Shown here: positions 1 to 13,030 of the stretch, piece by piece
Position numbering within the stretch: the stretch's first letter is position 1
Layout of the letters: each line of letters starts with the position of its first letter
NCBI RefSeq assembly: GCF_003369915.1
Contig: NC_046676.1
Span: 16,350,001-16,414,000 of the forward strand
Length of the DNA: 64,000 bases
Direction: 5' to 3'
Source: Drosophila miranda
Lineage: Eukaryota > Arthropoda > Insecta > Diptera > Drosophilidae
Translations under genes and position numbers: made by a program
Notes under the pieces: generated by a model
The model's input: only the letters and a program-made list of their open reading frames with translations
What the model was told of the DNA's origin: nothing
Database searches by the model: none

Positions 1-825
1 TCCAATAAACACAAGAACAGCAATACGACACCACACACACACGAGTTGAAAACTGGCTACAAGAATACTTTATAGGGGAAGGAAGGAGGAAACAGAAGAA
101 CAGTTCCTTTTGTTTCCGATGTGTCTTTCAGTGAGCTTTATACTGCAACTTTTCGGAGCACTCGGATTCCGCTTTTCCACCTATTTTCCTTCCATGCTGC
201 TTACACGAGTTACAACTACAAGCCTACCACCTAACAAGCCTAACAATTACAGGATATACTCAATTTGCTAAACATTTTCTACGGTCAAGAGATATTTTTT
301 AGTTGCTACGAACCTTTTCGAAGATTTGAGTTATATATTTCCCCAAAAAGCTAAAGAGAAACACTAAACAAAACCAAGAACTTTGTACACCGAAACGAAT
401 TCATAATTATCTACAGTGCATGTGCATATTGAGATCGAACATGAATTAAAAATGGAAAAAGAATAAAACTATAAAAACGAATTCAAGATCAACTATATTC
501 TTATAGGCTTATAGTTTATACTTACATACACACTTACAAATACTTATATACATAAATATTTATATATATATATCAGAGGGCATAACGAGGTGATAAGACA
601 CCACTCATACACATATACATCATATATACATATAGTTTTAATAGGAGGAATAAAACGAAGCAGCGTGAGTCAATTTTAAATGCAAGCGAACCCCAAAAAC
701 CCAACAAAAGTACTTTACCAGAACCCGAGACTATGAGTATTACGAGTATTGTGGTTAGTTTTACTCGTATGAGGGCAGGGGAGTGCGATGGCAGGCATAG
801 CCAAAAACATAAACATAATTACACC

Positions 826-925
826 ACGAATTACACACACACACACACTAAACAACAGACACAGACACAGACAAAGTTACAGACACAGACACAGACACAG
901 ACAGATACAGATACAGACAGACGAA
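826..925. repeat. CA / ACAGAC microsatellite
   Basis: An (AC)n run passes into an imperfect ACAGAC hexanucleotide array. It lies in the A-rich non-coding region and accounts for the TQTQTQ-type open frame here. Confidence 0.85.
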
Positions 926-1940
926 GGACGAAGTCAAGTTTTAAAGGCAAACGGACAACTGCATAGTGTAGTCGTACGCGTAATTACTGGTGATAATTTT
1001 GAAAAAATCTAAACAAATCAATGCTCGTATGAGCAATAATACACGCAAATTCTAGCACGTTTGAATTTCCAATAGATGTCTATTATGTACTAGAAGCGTA
1101 TAAATATAAACATACATATATATATATATATTGAAGATTCCTTATTAAACAAACAAACATACATAAATGTCTTAGTGTGCAGTCTGTACAAATGTAAGCC
1201 ACAGCGCAGCATTAACGAAAATGCAAGAAACGAAATAACGAGTAAATGAAATAATTGTACCAGTGTTCGAGTATTAGTGAATTAGGCATTGTATCTAGCA
1301 AACATTATTTAGTTTCCTGACATGCAGCATAAATAATCCACCCACCCAATGGCCCCAACACCAGCACAGGCCCAGGAGACACTGGGACCTGGGATCACAG
1401 GGCTCTAAATAATTTATTAGCATTTTTAAGCCCCCCTCTACGGAACGATTCCTACATTTAGGCTCCAATTAGTTGGTGTACTGTGTTTCTCTGTTGCTGC
1501 AATCACAACTGTCGTTGCTCTGGGTTCAGAGTTTGAGCCCACCCAAAGCAGCTTAGGAACATACCGATACCAATACCGATAGCTGCCCACTTCTGAGGCA
1601 CAGCACCACAGTATGTAGTTTCCACTCAACGATGACCGGTTGTAAGCACACAGAAGCAGGTACCCACAGCGATTACCGGAAACGCACACACACAAGACAC
1701 ACATTCAAAGCGCTGGGCAGACGGGAAGTTTTTTCGTTAACCGTGTGCAATATGATTTGACCTGTGTTCATTTAACACGCTCTCATCTGATAGTAATAGC
1801 AATGTTAGTAAGCAATTTAGTTGAATTTCTGTTGATCGATTTAGTTTAGTTTAGTTAGTTATACTTTAATTTAGAGTTGTGTGGCGGAAGACGTTTCCCA
1901 ATATCCCACAAGCCGAATACTTACCTTTCAACACACGGCC

Positions 1941-1970
1941 ACACAAACACACACACACACACACACACAC
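1941..1970. repeat. (CA)n microsatellite
   Basis: About fifteen CA dinucleotides in the left AT-rich non-coding region. Confidence 0.9.
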
Positions 1971-3384
1971 TTGTTAAACAAATCCACCGAATAAAACAAT
2001 CTCATTAAACGATTTAAACATTTAATGCATTAACAAACAATTTTCGCTGTCTCCGCCATGAGCTTTCTGTTCCATTGCGTTGTGGGTTGGGGGAGTGTGT
2101 ACTCATTATTTAGGCCGCGACTGTGGGGCCATTACTTGTAGGACCCACAAGCCCGTAAGAGGGAATATCGCATAGAGACAAATTTAAATCGAAATTCTAA
2201 GTGTTTAGTTGAAGAGTCATAAAGAAATCGTATGCTAGTACATTTAGTGAATAAATATGGAGGTAGTTTACACGTAATACTTACACACCTTACATTTACA
2301 TACATACATACAAACATACAAATGCAAATACATACTTATACATTACATACATATATATACTAAGTACATACATACATTTAGACAGACGAACATGCATACA
2401 ATACATACATACATACTACATATATAAGCCTACGAATGCAACATAATCACAGCAAACTCCTTTTGATAACTTTTTTTTTTTGAATCTATGTACGAAATAG
2501 TTTTTGAAACATTTCTGCGTCGCATTTACACACAGGCACACAGACATAATCAGCAGTTAGATACACACAAACACAAACACACACACACACAATACATATA
2601 TATATACCTTTATATCTGTATACATATATACATACATACATGCATGCAAATGTACATCCAATCGACCATCTTTCGCTTATATTTAAGTATGAGTAGATAT
2701 CGAGCGAGGCGAAAGTATTAACAGAACCGAGAAAAAAACGACAAAAAATATCATGTACTGCACGGCAAATTTGCTTCAACAGGAACACATACACATAGAC
2801 ACAACACAAACACAGATACACACACACCCACACACCCACACACAGACACAGAAACAAATAAGAAATTATTAAAAACTATTCAAAACTACTATTTATTAAA
2901 CGTTGTTAGCATCAGAAAACCAGAAAAAGAATAAGCAAACTGATGAAATCGCTGTAGTGCAAATGCAAAACTAAGAACAAAAATTGTAAACGAACATTGA
3001 AACTTATTTAATTTTAAGCGAAGCGTTGCAGCAAAACGAACAAAAATACGATTCTCGAATACATTAACATTAACTACCACAAAACAACAGCAATGCCACA
3101 TAAAATACAAAACAAAAAAAAACCAAATACAAAAATATACGAGTACATACATAATACTACAATTCTTTGATCTTAAAGCAGAAGAAAACCCAGAATACCA
3201 AAACCGAAAAACAAATAAATGAAAAACTTAAACTTATACACAAAAGAAACTCGAACGAAAACCTTGTTTTATTTAAGAACAATTACTCGTGCGCCTGCAG
3301 TAAATACTCGAACTGCCTCGATTCCTTCGATTTCAACTCACTTTACTCACTCTATACCTTTATCATATTTACAGTTAGCAACTA

Positions 3385-3425
3385 CAACAACAACAACTAC
3401 AACATTACAACAACAACAACAACAA
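3385..3425. repeat. (CAA)n trinucleotide repeat
   Basis: Two interrupted ACA/CAA runs. Further CAA-rich sequence follows to about 3590. Such repeats are common in Drosophila untranslated regions and introns. Confidence 0.85.
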
Positions 3426-6400
3426 CTAGAGATAGAGTTCAGTTAGTGGCCGCATTATAACAGCAAGAACAACAACAGCACCACAGTCACCAAGACCCCA
3501 AAAATATATAACCTACAAACCACCAAAAACCAATCCAACAACAGTAACAGCCACCTCCATAACAAGTACAACAACAACAACAAAAAGAACAAGAACCAAA
3601 ACAATAATTAAATTCAAGTAATTAATTAAGTCGCGAAACATTTTATATTCTTCTATTCAAGTTAATTTCGTTACGTATGTATGTATAATAGTTTGCTAAT
3701 TTGTTGCTCTTGGATACTCACTCAATTCTGTCTCATCTTCTGTTGCCCCCTGCATGCGGTAAGTAATCAAGTAAAAGCCAATTTAGTCACTTCGCCGCGA
3801 ACCCACAAAGGAGGAGGCTTCATCATTGCCAAAATTTGTCTGGAAAAATCAAAATAGTCGATCAGTCGGTAGGGTGGTGTCTAGGAGTTAGACTTTCGAC
3901 CACATCATTCGAGTCGCCATACACTTCCGCCTAAAAGTATGCCCCGTATTTTTAAAACTGCAACTTTCGTCTCCCATTTGTTCAATCATTATTTAAATAA
4001 ACGAAACACGGATTTCAAGGCTCCCGTCTTTTATTTTATAATGTCATTCAAACCTTAATAACCGTAATGTGTACAAAAAGCTCGCATTTCAAATAGAACC
4101 CAACCCAATAGCCAAGTTTTTTTTATACGTTAGTCTATTAAAGTTTAATCGTGAATCATTGCAAATATTAAATACAAATCAATTAAGGCTTTAGCGAGCG
4201 CATTGGTGGGTGGTGAAATCAAATAATCCCGGCAATAATCTAATTTACTCTCTCCCCGCACGCGAAACAAAAGCCGCGGACCATTCAATAATACATAATA
4301 ATTAAATGCAGCCAGTCGCCAAACAAATTAGATATTTCAAATGTACACAGCACAGCATTGGCACAGATAGAACAAAAATTGTCCTACATGGAATTCTAGA
4401 TAATAGTGTGAAATTCAATTAAAATAGCCTCAACATTTCAGCAACCAAATCAAACCGTTCAAGCTTCTCCCATTTGTGAGCGTATCTGATATTTTAGATT
4501 TTTGAGAACTTCGGCGTTACTCGTCTCGGGAACGGAATTGCTTGAACAGTTTGTTATGTCTTAGGGCGTCTTCACCCCATTGTTTTCTGGTTGAATGATT
4601 TTGCGAAATTGCATTAAGCATGGTTTAATTAAAAGGCCTGCCGACCGTGCCTGTTTTCCGACCCGTCTAAGCTGAGGGTAAACTTTTTTAAGCCCACCCC
4701 GCTGCGATTGGAAGCAGCATAGAAGGGAAGGGTCACTCAGTCGGTCAGATATCTATTTATCAACAGTCTTGGGCCAACTGCGGGCCAGATCCACCCATCT
4801 GAACCGGGCTGAAACAGTCAACTAAGTGCCAAAGCCATGTCTTTGGCCGTGTCTCTCTGTTTGTGGCTCAATAAATTATTTACTTAAGCTGAACCCTATG
4901 TAAAGTAGCAGATTTTCCATCGGTTCCCTGTAATCCTTTGTCTATTATTTCATTTTGAACCCAGACAGGAGAACGAGAAACCCAAGGACTTACACAAACA
5001 TTCCATTTAAAATGCATTGCCTTTGGCTTTGTTCATCTGAGGTCTTAGCCCAGACAGTTTGCCTTCCATTGTGATTCCGTTGAGCCCGTTTTTTGGCCCT
5101 CTAATGGGGTAAGCGTGTATTTACCTATGCTCCATTTATTCTGTTTCGCCAGAGACCGCAACGGACGACAATACCACAGGACAAATGCAGCTGTTTCTTT
5201 ATTTATCTGCCAGGATTAATATTATTTCAGTTATTTTTTGTTGTCTTGTAGTTGGCGTTAAATTGCACTTCACATGTCCATTGTGTGGCCATTGATTGAT
5301 GGCTGTTGCTGTAGCTCGGGCAGCCATGACAAATGCCAAACTGTTTGTCCCCCAATGTGTCCCCAAATGAAACAGTTAAAATAAATAAATTGCACATCCA
5401 CAAAAATGTTGGCTTTATTCGTCTAGGCACCGGGTAGAATTCCATTTGTCTACAGCGCGTAGTTCTATTCGTGTTTTCTCTGGTCCATCATTTAATTAGG
5501 TAAGCAGCGACCCTGTCATATCCTTTCTGTCGCTTCATACAACTCATTTCTAGATCTCAATTCCAAGAGCTTATTAACTTCTAATCACCACAGACACGTA
5601 AATTAACTTGAGGAAAGCCCTTGAGGGAAAGGCTTATCGGAAACACTCGAAATGAAAGCAATGGGACCAAAATATAAGTTGCGACATTAAGATTATTGAG
5701 ATTTCGTGATTTTGTGATTTGTTCGCTATTATTTTGTTAGGCAACCACACAACACACACGAAATTTAACATATAGCCTTGATATGCAAGTGAGTCCTTGC
5801 AAACTGAAAGGACAAACACTCGCTTGAAGCTTTGTTGGGAACAAAGTCCAAATGTAAATAATGACGTAAACGACCACAAATTATAAATTAATATTGTTGA
5901 AAATCGTTTGTAATCCTTAAATTAAAGGACACCCAAAAGTGTCTGCATATGATGTTAACCAGCTTTGGAGGTTAATTTGCTTTGTATAGTTTATTTTGTA
6001 TTTTTATAAATGCTTTGCAGTGAGAAAAGTAGCAATTAGTATAAAAATTTTTTGTAAAAAAAAAAAACAAAACTCCCACAGAAGAAATTCACACACATTA
6101 CCTAGGTATGCGTATAAGTGAAACGCATAAATACAAAAAAAAATCAATGTATAAACGGATAGATTGAAATGGGTCCACATGGTGCGTGGAAATTCAGTAA
6201 TTTGCTCAATTCGCTTTGCCAAGTGATTTATTCATTTCTCATCCAGTATTTCCGTACATCAGACATGTACTTCAAGATACAACTAAGTATGTAGGATAGT
6301 CTTAAGCCACACTTATATACACATACATATGAAATATAAAGCGATACAATAAATTAATTACACCAACTTTATGGAAGATGGATAAATGTGGGAGTGTAAT

Positions 6401-8499
6401 TAAGGTTTGAGTCAATTGTCTCTCAATTATTTTAGCAAAGTGCACAATAACTATTGGAGATATACATACGTACATACATGAATACATAGTACATATACAT
6501 ATACATCAAAGACATATAGTTGATTTAGATAGAATTACGCGTAGCTGTAACTGCACCACAGAACACTTTTATTTACAATTCTGGTGTAATTAGAACTATA
6601 ATTTATGAAATTAAGCAAGTCGAAGTTCGGCCAAAAGCATTCCACGATGCGAGCCAACGCGGAGGATCCTAATGTCAATTTCAAAGTAAAACTTAACTAT
6701 AGTTGTGTACTATACGAGGCAATTAAGTAATACATAATGAATATCTGATAAAACAATACCTAGGCTAAGACACCACACAGTTCATGTGCAAATCGAGTTA
6801 CTTTAGCCCATCAAATGCCAATTAGTCGCATCGATGTTCTCAATAAATGTCGGCCTCTGAGGCATACACCTGGGTGCTACCATACATACAACACACACAC
6901 ACACACATACATACTATATATATATATTAAACTCCACTTTAGACACGCCCCAATATATCACTCTGCCGGAATTGTAATTGGGCTACGCAGAAATGCGGAG
7001 TTGTATAAAAGCGGAACGAAGCAATTTCAAAAGCGTGATTTAGACACTTGTCACATAAAACACACACGATTCAAATGTGATTTTGCCATATAATAAAGAA
7101 AACAAGACGAGCGTAAAAATAAAATAAAAAATTAACCAAAATAAATGTAAGTGTACGGTGTTAACTTTGACGGCTTGTGTTAGCGGTTTTAGGTTTTTTT
7201 TTGTGTAGCAAAATGTTTAAGAACGTAAGGTAGGCCGTTTAGGGTAGAGTACTAGTACTTCTGTCAATGCCGCCGAAGCCTTGCTCCCTCTGTGTCGCTA
7301 ATTCTGCATTTCAATTATAACTGTTGTTTAGAATTCATTCCACTGACTAAATGTATAAATGGAGTCCAAATAAAAGCCACCGCCTCTTTTTCTAAATAAA
7401 CTTAGAGAGAATTGTGAACAAATTGTGTCTATACATAGTACATATACATATACATAGTACATATACATATATACATACCTACAACTATTATTGCAACAAC
7501 TACAACTAAAACTAAAACTATATACTATACAATATGTATGATGTATGTAACTAATTACAAACCTAAAATAGGATATACAAAAGCAAAGCAGGCCGGATAT
7601 GCAATATACATATGAATGTATTATTCAAGATGCTGCATACAGCATATACACAGATATTATACATACCAACCGCATGAATACTACATATAGAACTATATAC
7701 ATACGTGTAGATATATACCATATAGTACCGATATGCTATCCTTTTGGACAACTTTTTCGATGTTGCTACTTCGAACGACGTACTCCGTACGCCGTACGAC
7801 GCGTGTACTTTTATCGTATTCCGGCTAACCAAAGAAAATAATAATAATGGGTAGCTAACCAAGTGTGAACAGAGTGGACACTGAGCAACAATTATAAGTA
7901 GTCGAATTGTAAATTGTGGTGCGACCTGGTCAAGTATAAAGCCAAATTCACAAAGTACATATTTAAATCTGGAGCAAACATTGATATAACAGCAACAGCA
8001 GTTGCCAATCCATTTCAAATCGGACAGATACGATTGTTACTGAGTGCGTTTGCATCCACAGCTATTGAATGTCAAAATTGTTCCCATCTCGAACTGTCTC
8101 GATTTCCGTAGAACGCTTCTGGACTCAATCCCTGCCTGCACACCTACTCGTATTATTTCCAAAAACTACCCACCAGCTGCTCTTCCAGCAAGACGCAAAC
8201 CAACTATACAAATCCCTTTCCAAGCAGATATACTCGTACATGTTGTATGCAACACGTACTATACTATCTACTATCTACCAATGAATGCCATCACTATGAG
8301 AGAATCTCTTCTAAACGCTGACTGCAGAATACCACCATGTTAAAATTAACTTAAAGTAAAAGTAAATACGGTAAGGGAGTCCGATCTCCACTCGATTGTA
8401 TTTTGAGGGGAATATTGAGCGGCTGAAGGCCTGTGCCTGGACCTCAGCCTGCCTCTGGGTGCGGTGCACCTTCTGTGGCGGAGGCTCACCCCATCAGAA

Positions 8500-8660
8500 A
8501 CATACTTAAAGTGTAACAATACGAGTAAACAGTAACAGTAAATTGAATAGCATATAAAGTATATTTTATTAGTAGCAAAATTGAACAGTAAACAGCGGTT
8601 AAAGTAACAGAAATAGAAACAGTAACAGTAACAGTAAAAGTAACAGCAAAGAAGGAGGAG
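8500..8660. repeat. AGTAAC-type degenerate microsatellite
   Basis: Repeated AGTAACAGTAAC-like units on the plus strand. The reverse frame gives a Cys/Tyr/Leu-rich peptide that is a translation artefact. It lies beside a short GC-rich island (about 8385-8490). Confidence 0.7.
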
Positions 8661-9299
8661 CAAGTTACGAATTAAAAGAATTAATAATAATTATTGTACT
8701 TAGCGGTAAGTGTCTATGAAGATCATGTAATCTAATACATAAAATGGCAATTAAACCAACAAAATGTTGTTAAGTTTTCCGCTTTAAGTGTCAAATTAGC
8801 CAAAGATTGTAATTATGATAAATGCTTAACGAATAATAAATGGGTGTTAATGTAAACGGATACTTTAAAGGCGAAACCATTTTAACTGTTGGCGCATAAT
8901 TTTAATTGTAAAGAAATTATTTAGTTATACAACTTTTGCTTTAAAGAGAGATTTTATTTATCTTTTAATAAAATAAACAATACGATAATTATAACAGAAG
9001 CCAAGGCGCAGAGAGAACTCTAAAAGAACAAGCATACAACCCGAAAACAAAGGCCAACAGGCAATTAAATAAATTTCTAAATGTATTTCAATGTGCAGTT
9101 GCTAACGGCAGAGGCGGAATTTACAAACTCAGAAAAAGGTACTGTACTGCAGATCCAACTACAATAAAAATAGACAGAGAATGAAGTGTTATGAAACTTC
9201 ATGCAGACAAATATTGTAAAAGCAGCCAGAAGCCCTAATGCGACAAAAATAAATAAAATACAATATTAAATTAAATTAAAAACTCGAACTTTTCATTTA

Positions 9300-12050
9300 T
9301 GTTGGTTCTGGAAAATGGGTAATTTCATTCCGTATACATTCACTCGTAGTTCCCAGCCATTATCCCGACGACTGCACTCTCTAGAGAAGTCCCCTCCCCA
9401 GTTTATCTCCGATTCAGGATCCGCGTGGATCCGTAACTGCTGCCGAGTGCGGCAAAAACTTTGTCATGCCGGGTGGTTCGGTTCCGTCCCGTCCCGTCCC
9501 GCCCCGCCGCGCTGGTTGTTTCCCGGTGACAGTCTGCGGTGGAAGCGGTTTCATTTGCCCCTTTCAAACTGTCCTGTTATGCCACATTTCAAATGCACAG
9601 ACCCACGAGCAAACATGCAATTGCGAGGGGGGCCACTGTCGTTACAGAGGCCAGCCTTAATAAATGGTATAGGCAAACAGGCATCCCTTTATCAACGACT
9701 CCTCAGGCCCCTCGATTGCATGCTCTTTTTACGCTGCAAACAAATGCTGTTCCATTTCGAGTGTCAGAACAACAAGCGTAACAAAAAATACTTAATTAAT
9801 ATTGTTCAGTGTCAAAGTATGGCACTTACCAGACACAGATTGCACAGACAATATCCTAGAAGCTCGGAAAATGCACAAATCTGTGCATTACGTGGTCTTT
9901 CCAACTTGCACTCTGAACAGACCGCGAGATTCTAATTGACTTTTCCGAAACTTTGGTTACTGATCAGCGGGCAGCGAATGTCTTCATTAGTTTAATTGCA
10001 AACATTATTATTGCTCGCACCCTGTAGCTGGTGCCCAGCCAGGAGGACCAGCCAAAAAGTTCATCCAGTTTGACTCATTCAGCAAACGACTCCCGTCTGG
10101 ACCGTGCCCGTGCACGGAGCCAGCAATTGTTGCTTGGCCCAGCGAGAGACAGAAAGAGAGAGAGATAAGGGGGAGAGATAATGAGGCAAAAGGCCAAAGC
10201 AAGCGAAAAGGCGTGAAAGCAAAGTGAGGTTTTTTTGTGTCTTGGTCTCCTCTGGTTTTCGCTGCATAAAATGGCTAAATTATACAGAGAAAAAGAAATC
10301 CCCAGCAGATGCCAAAAAGCCATGCTGCCGTCTAAGTGGGTAAACTTTGGATGGACGCTGCAATGCCTTAACTATTTTTCATTTAATTTAGTTAATAAAC
10401 ATGTTCGCCCTTAATTGAGAGTCAAACAACTCACTAGTATGAACTACTGCCGAGAGAATGCTACCTGAAACGAAGTTAGCTGGGAGGAAACCTGCCATAT
10501 CCTTTCATAACAAGAAGCGTACGAGAAATATTGAAGCGTCACATCCTTTCATCAACGAATGGCAAAGAATTTAATTATCTACAAATAATTTTTAAACGTA
10601 ATATAGAAGTTTTCGCGTTTACTTCCTGCATTGAGCACTTTCGAAATATTACGTATACGTAACGTGATTACTTACGTGCCTGTGGTACGGTATTCGTTGC
10701 ACCGAATATTACTATGAGTTTTCCCACTTTTGCAACACAAAGTATTCCCTTGCTGGTAAGTCAGCTTTGCTTTGCTCTTCTTTCCTTCTCGTTATCTTTC
10801 ACCTTTCACCGTTTCACCTTTCCAGAAGCCCATTAAAGTATGCATCGAAGAGTACGGAAATTGCCTTTTTTCGGAGCTCCGCCCAGCTGAAAGCTCTCGG
10901 CGCACCGGCAGCTCGTAAGTTGAATATTGAAAATTAGCTAAAGCTGAGATATTAATGTGCAAATTGCATTTTCCTCTGTGGCAGATCACATTTTCTGAAT
11001 AGGGCTGGCTCCTTCTGAGCTCCTTCGACGAAACTGTGATTCCCATGGCCAAAGTTGGCGGTCTAGCTGCTCCTTGGCTCCTCCATCAGTAAACGGGAGT
11101 TTAAGCACAAAAATAATTACTTTTCATTAACATGGCCGGCCAGGGCCCATTGCCATTGCCTGCACCTGCTCTCTCGGCCGTGGACGCTGCCGAAAACTGC
11201 AGGGGCGGACGGACAAAGGAACGGAGGGCAGCACGGACAACAAGACGGGTAACGGGTGGGGTGAGGAGGGGAGGGTAAATTAGAAAATACATTTTTCAGC
11301 ATTAAAAACTGTTCGACGTGCGGAGATTGCGGTAATTTCGCTTAACAGTTAGTTGCTCGGCACACAGACACAGATGCAGACACAACCTGCACACGCTTCG
11401 ACACATGCTGCAATGGCAGTCAAACACACCTGCTGGCCGAAGGGCGGTGGTGGGCAGATTTGGGACCTGGCACGGGGCACGGCCCTCGGGAAGTAACCAA
11501 CCATGGGGGCAGTACTAAGTGTCGAAAGTGCAGCCCCATCGTCGGATGGGGCATGGGCGTGGACGTGGACGTGGGCGTTGGCGTGGGCATGGGCCACGAC
11601 AGCAGCTGGCGCTTGACATGAGCAACGGCAGGGAAACAACTCGAGGGCTTTCCACTACTCTCGCGTATTTCGCTTCCGCTTAGAAATGGCAAAAACACAT
11701 CCCATCCCCCACTCTCATGCACAAGTAGATATCCTTACATGTACATAAAAATCCTTGAAAAATATTCCAGCTGAAATGAGATACAGACAACGAAAACACG
11801 AAACAGACCCAGTCCGAAAGTCAGAGAGCGCTGGCGGGTGGCAAAATATTTATAACTTAATTTCAGATTGTGTCGACTTGACTGGCATCAGAACGCAACT
11901 GTCACGAGAGATTCATATATGAATTCTTTATCAATTAATTGGTCTTTATTTGCATTGAATGATAATTGAATTTCGGGAAATAGACTAAAAACTAATTGCC
12001 CGAAAGCGGATACAAAAGCATTGGTGATTTATAGCTTAATATTGAATTCT
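9300..12050. other. Intergenic spacer, no gene recognised
   Basis: Mixed-composition DNA. It holds one 206-codon plus-strand open frame (9315-9935) with no recognisable domain or biased composition, treated as chance. Short GGAC/GGGC-type repeats occur at about 11540-11590. No promoter, RNA gene or exon was identified. Confidence 0.5.
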
Positions 12051-13020
12051 TTTTTTTTTTTTTTTCATGTGGAAAATTTGTATTTTATTGTAAACAAGTT
12101 TACTGCTACCTTTCGTGGCAACTTAATCTAGTTTTACATTTAAGGGGAAAAACAATTGATCACAGGAGATACATACATAAACTTAATGCTACATATATGG
12201 AGTAGGTACATACATTATTTACATTATTTACAAAAAGTTAATGAGATGTTATAGGCGGGATCTAGTAGGGAGATGCAGTGGATGACACCTTTTGAGTCTT
12301 CTTTTCCTTGGCGGGTTAATTAGACGTCTGGCTAGCGCATTAGGGTGACCACCAAGTCGTTGCAAGTACCTTGCTGCATGTAATTGTATAACATCGCCCA
12401 CTTTGGGAACCTTTAGGTCCCTCTCGATGTCGCTGTTTCGTATGTACCATGGAGCATTGCATATTCGTCGTAGAATTTTTGACTGAGCAACTCTAATTTT
12501 ATTTAAGTTGGTTTTTGCCGCGATACAGTAAACTTGAAGTGCGTATTTCCATATGGGGCTGAGGATGGACTTGTATATCGTGACTTTGCTGTACAGTGAC
12601 AGCCATCTTTCCCGCTTTCGCCATCACCGACTGTCGAACCATGGTAGTATGGGTTTTGAAATTCAGTGTCCTGTCGAGTACAACACCTAGGTATTTGTAC
12701 GAGCACTTGTGCGTAAGTGTGGAGCCCAGCATATTAATGCCTCCGCAAGAAAGTGTCCTTGTAGCAAAAGTAACATTGCCTATGTTCCATTTCTGAGCCC
12801 AGACCTCAAAGCTGTTCACATATTGTTGCAGAGCTTCCGTAGCTAGATTTATGCTTGGACTTCTGGTCAGCACTGCAGTGTCATCCGCGTAGGTTGCTAT
12901 CAACATATCGCACTCGTCCAATCCAGTTATTACCCTTGAGGAAGGCATATCGGCTGTATATATGGTATATAACGTTGGTCCAAGAACGCTGCCTTGTGGG
13001 ACGCCTGCATTGATTTTTAT
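12051..13020 (-). mobile_element. 5'-truncated Jockey-clade non-LTR retrotransposon
   Basis: Read on the minus strand, this is the 3' part of a LINE. A reverse-transcriptase fragment begins near 13015 with the conserved VPQGSVLGPT block, followed by the catalytic YADD box (12880-12891). The C-terminal part ends with an arginine-rich 'LARRL..PPRKRRLKR' tail. An AT-rich 3' UTR and a poly(A) tail follow, seen as a T run at 12052-12066 on the plus strand. The frame is broken at least once near 12600-12500, so the copy is dead. The endonuclease, ORF1 and most of the RT are missing, as expected for 5' truncation. The C-terminal signature suggests the Jockey clade, but the exact family cannot be named. 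The 5' end abuts a 39-bp satellite, so target-site duplications could not be identified. Confidence 0.85.
12499..13018 (-). pseudogene. Reverse transcriptase fragment of the LINE
   Basis: About 170 codons are readable, covering RT palm motifs: the VPQGS block, a TYADDTAV catalytic box and a 'YLGVVLDRTLNFKTH' thumb-proximal block. The frame then shifts, and the rest of the ORF2 C-terminus continues in another frame towards 12260. There is no start codon at the true element start, and upstream RT and endonuclease domains are absent. It is an inactive remnant. Confidence 0.8.
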
Positions 13021-13030
13021 TGTCTAATTA

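Larger units (their letters stand above)
1..9290. other. A-skewed, microsatellite-rich non-coding region (possible long UTR)
   Basis: No convincing protein-coding exon is seen in this 9.3-kb stretch. The plus strand is rich in A, with CA, ACAGAC, CAA and ATAC microsatellites, and open frames here are low-complexity by-products of those repeats. The A skew is clearest from 1 to about 3.7 kb and again from 8.3 to 9.3 kb. Near 9245-9300 there are stacked AATAAA-like signals followed by a T/G-rich stretch, where a transcript could be polyadenylated. I infer, without proof, a very long UTR of a gene to the left on the + strand. Good 5' splice-site matches at about 3769 and 8704 mean an intron is also possible. 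RNA-seq would settle it. Confidence 0.35.

Noticed and set aside
8346-8663. Minus-strand Cys/Tyr/Phe-rich open frame
   Set aside because: Produced by the AGTAAC microsatellite; not a protein signature.
9315-9935. 206-codon plus-strand open frame
   Set aside because: No domain, signal peptide or repeat; overlapping open frames exist in the other two plus frames; no splice or promoter context. Treated as chance.
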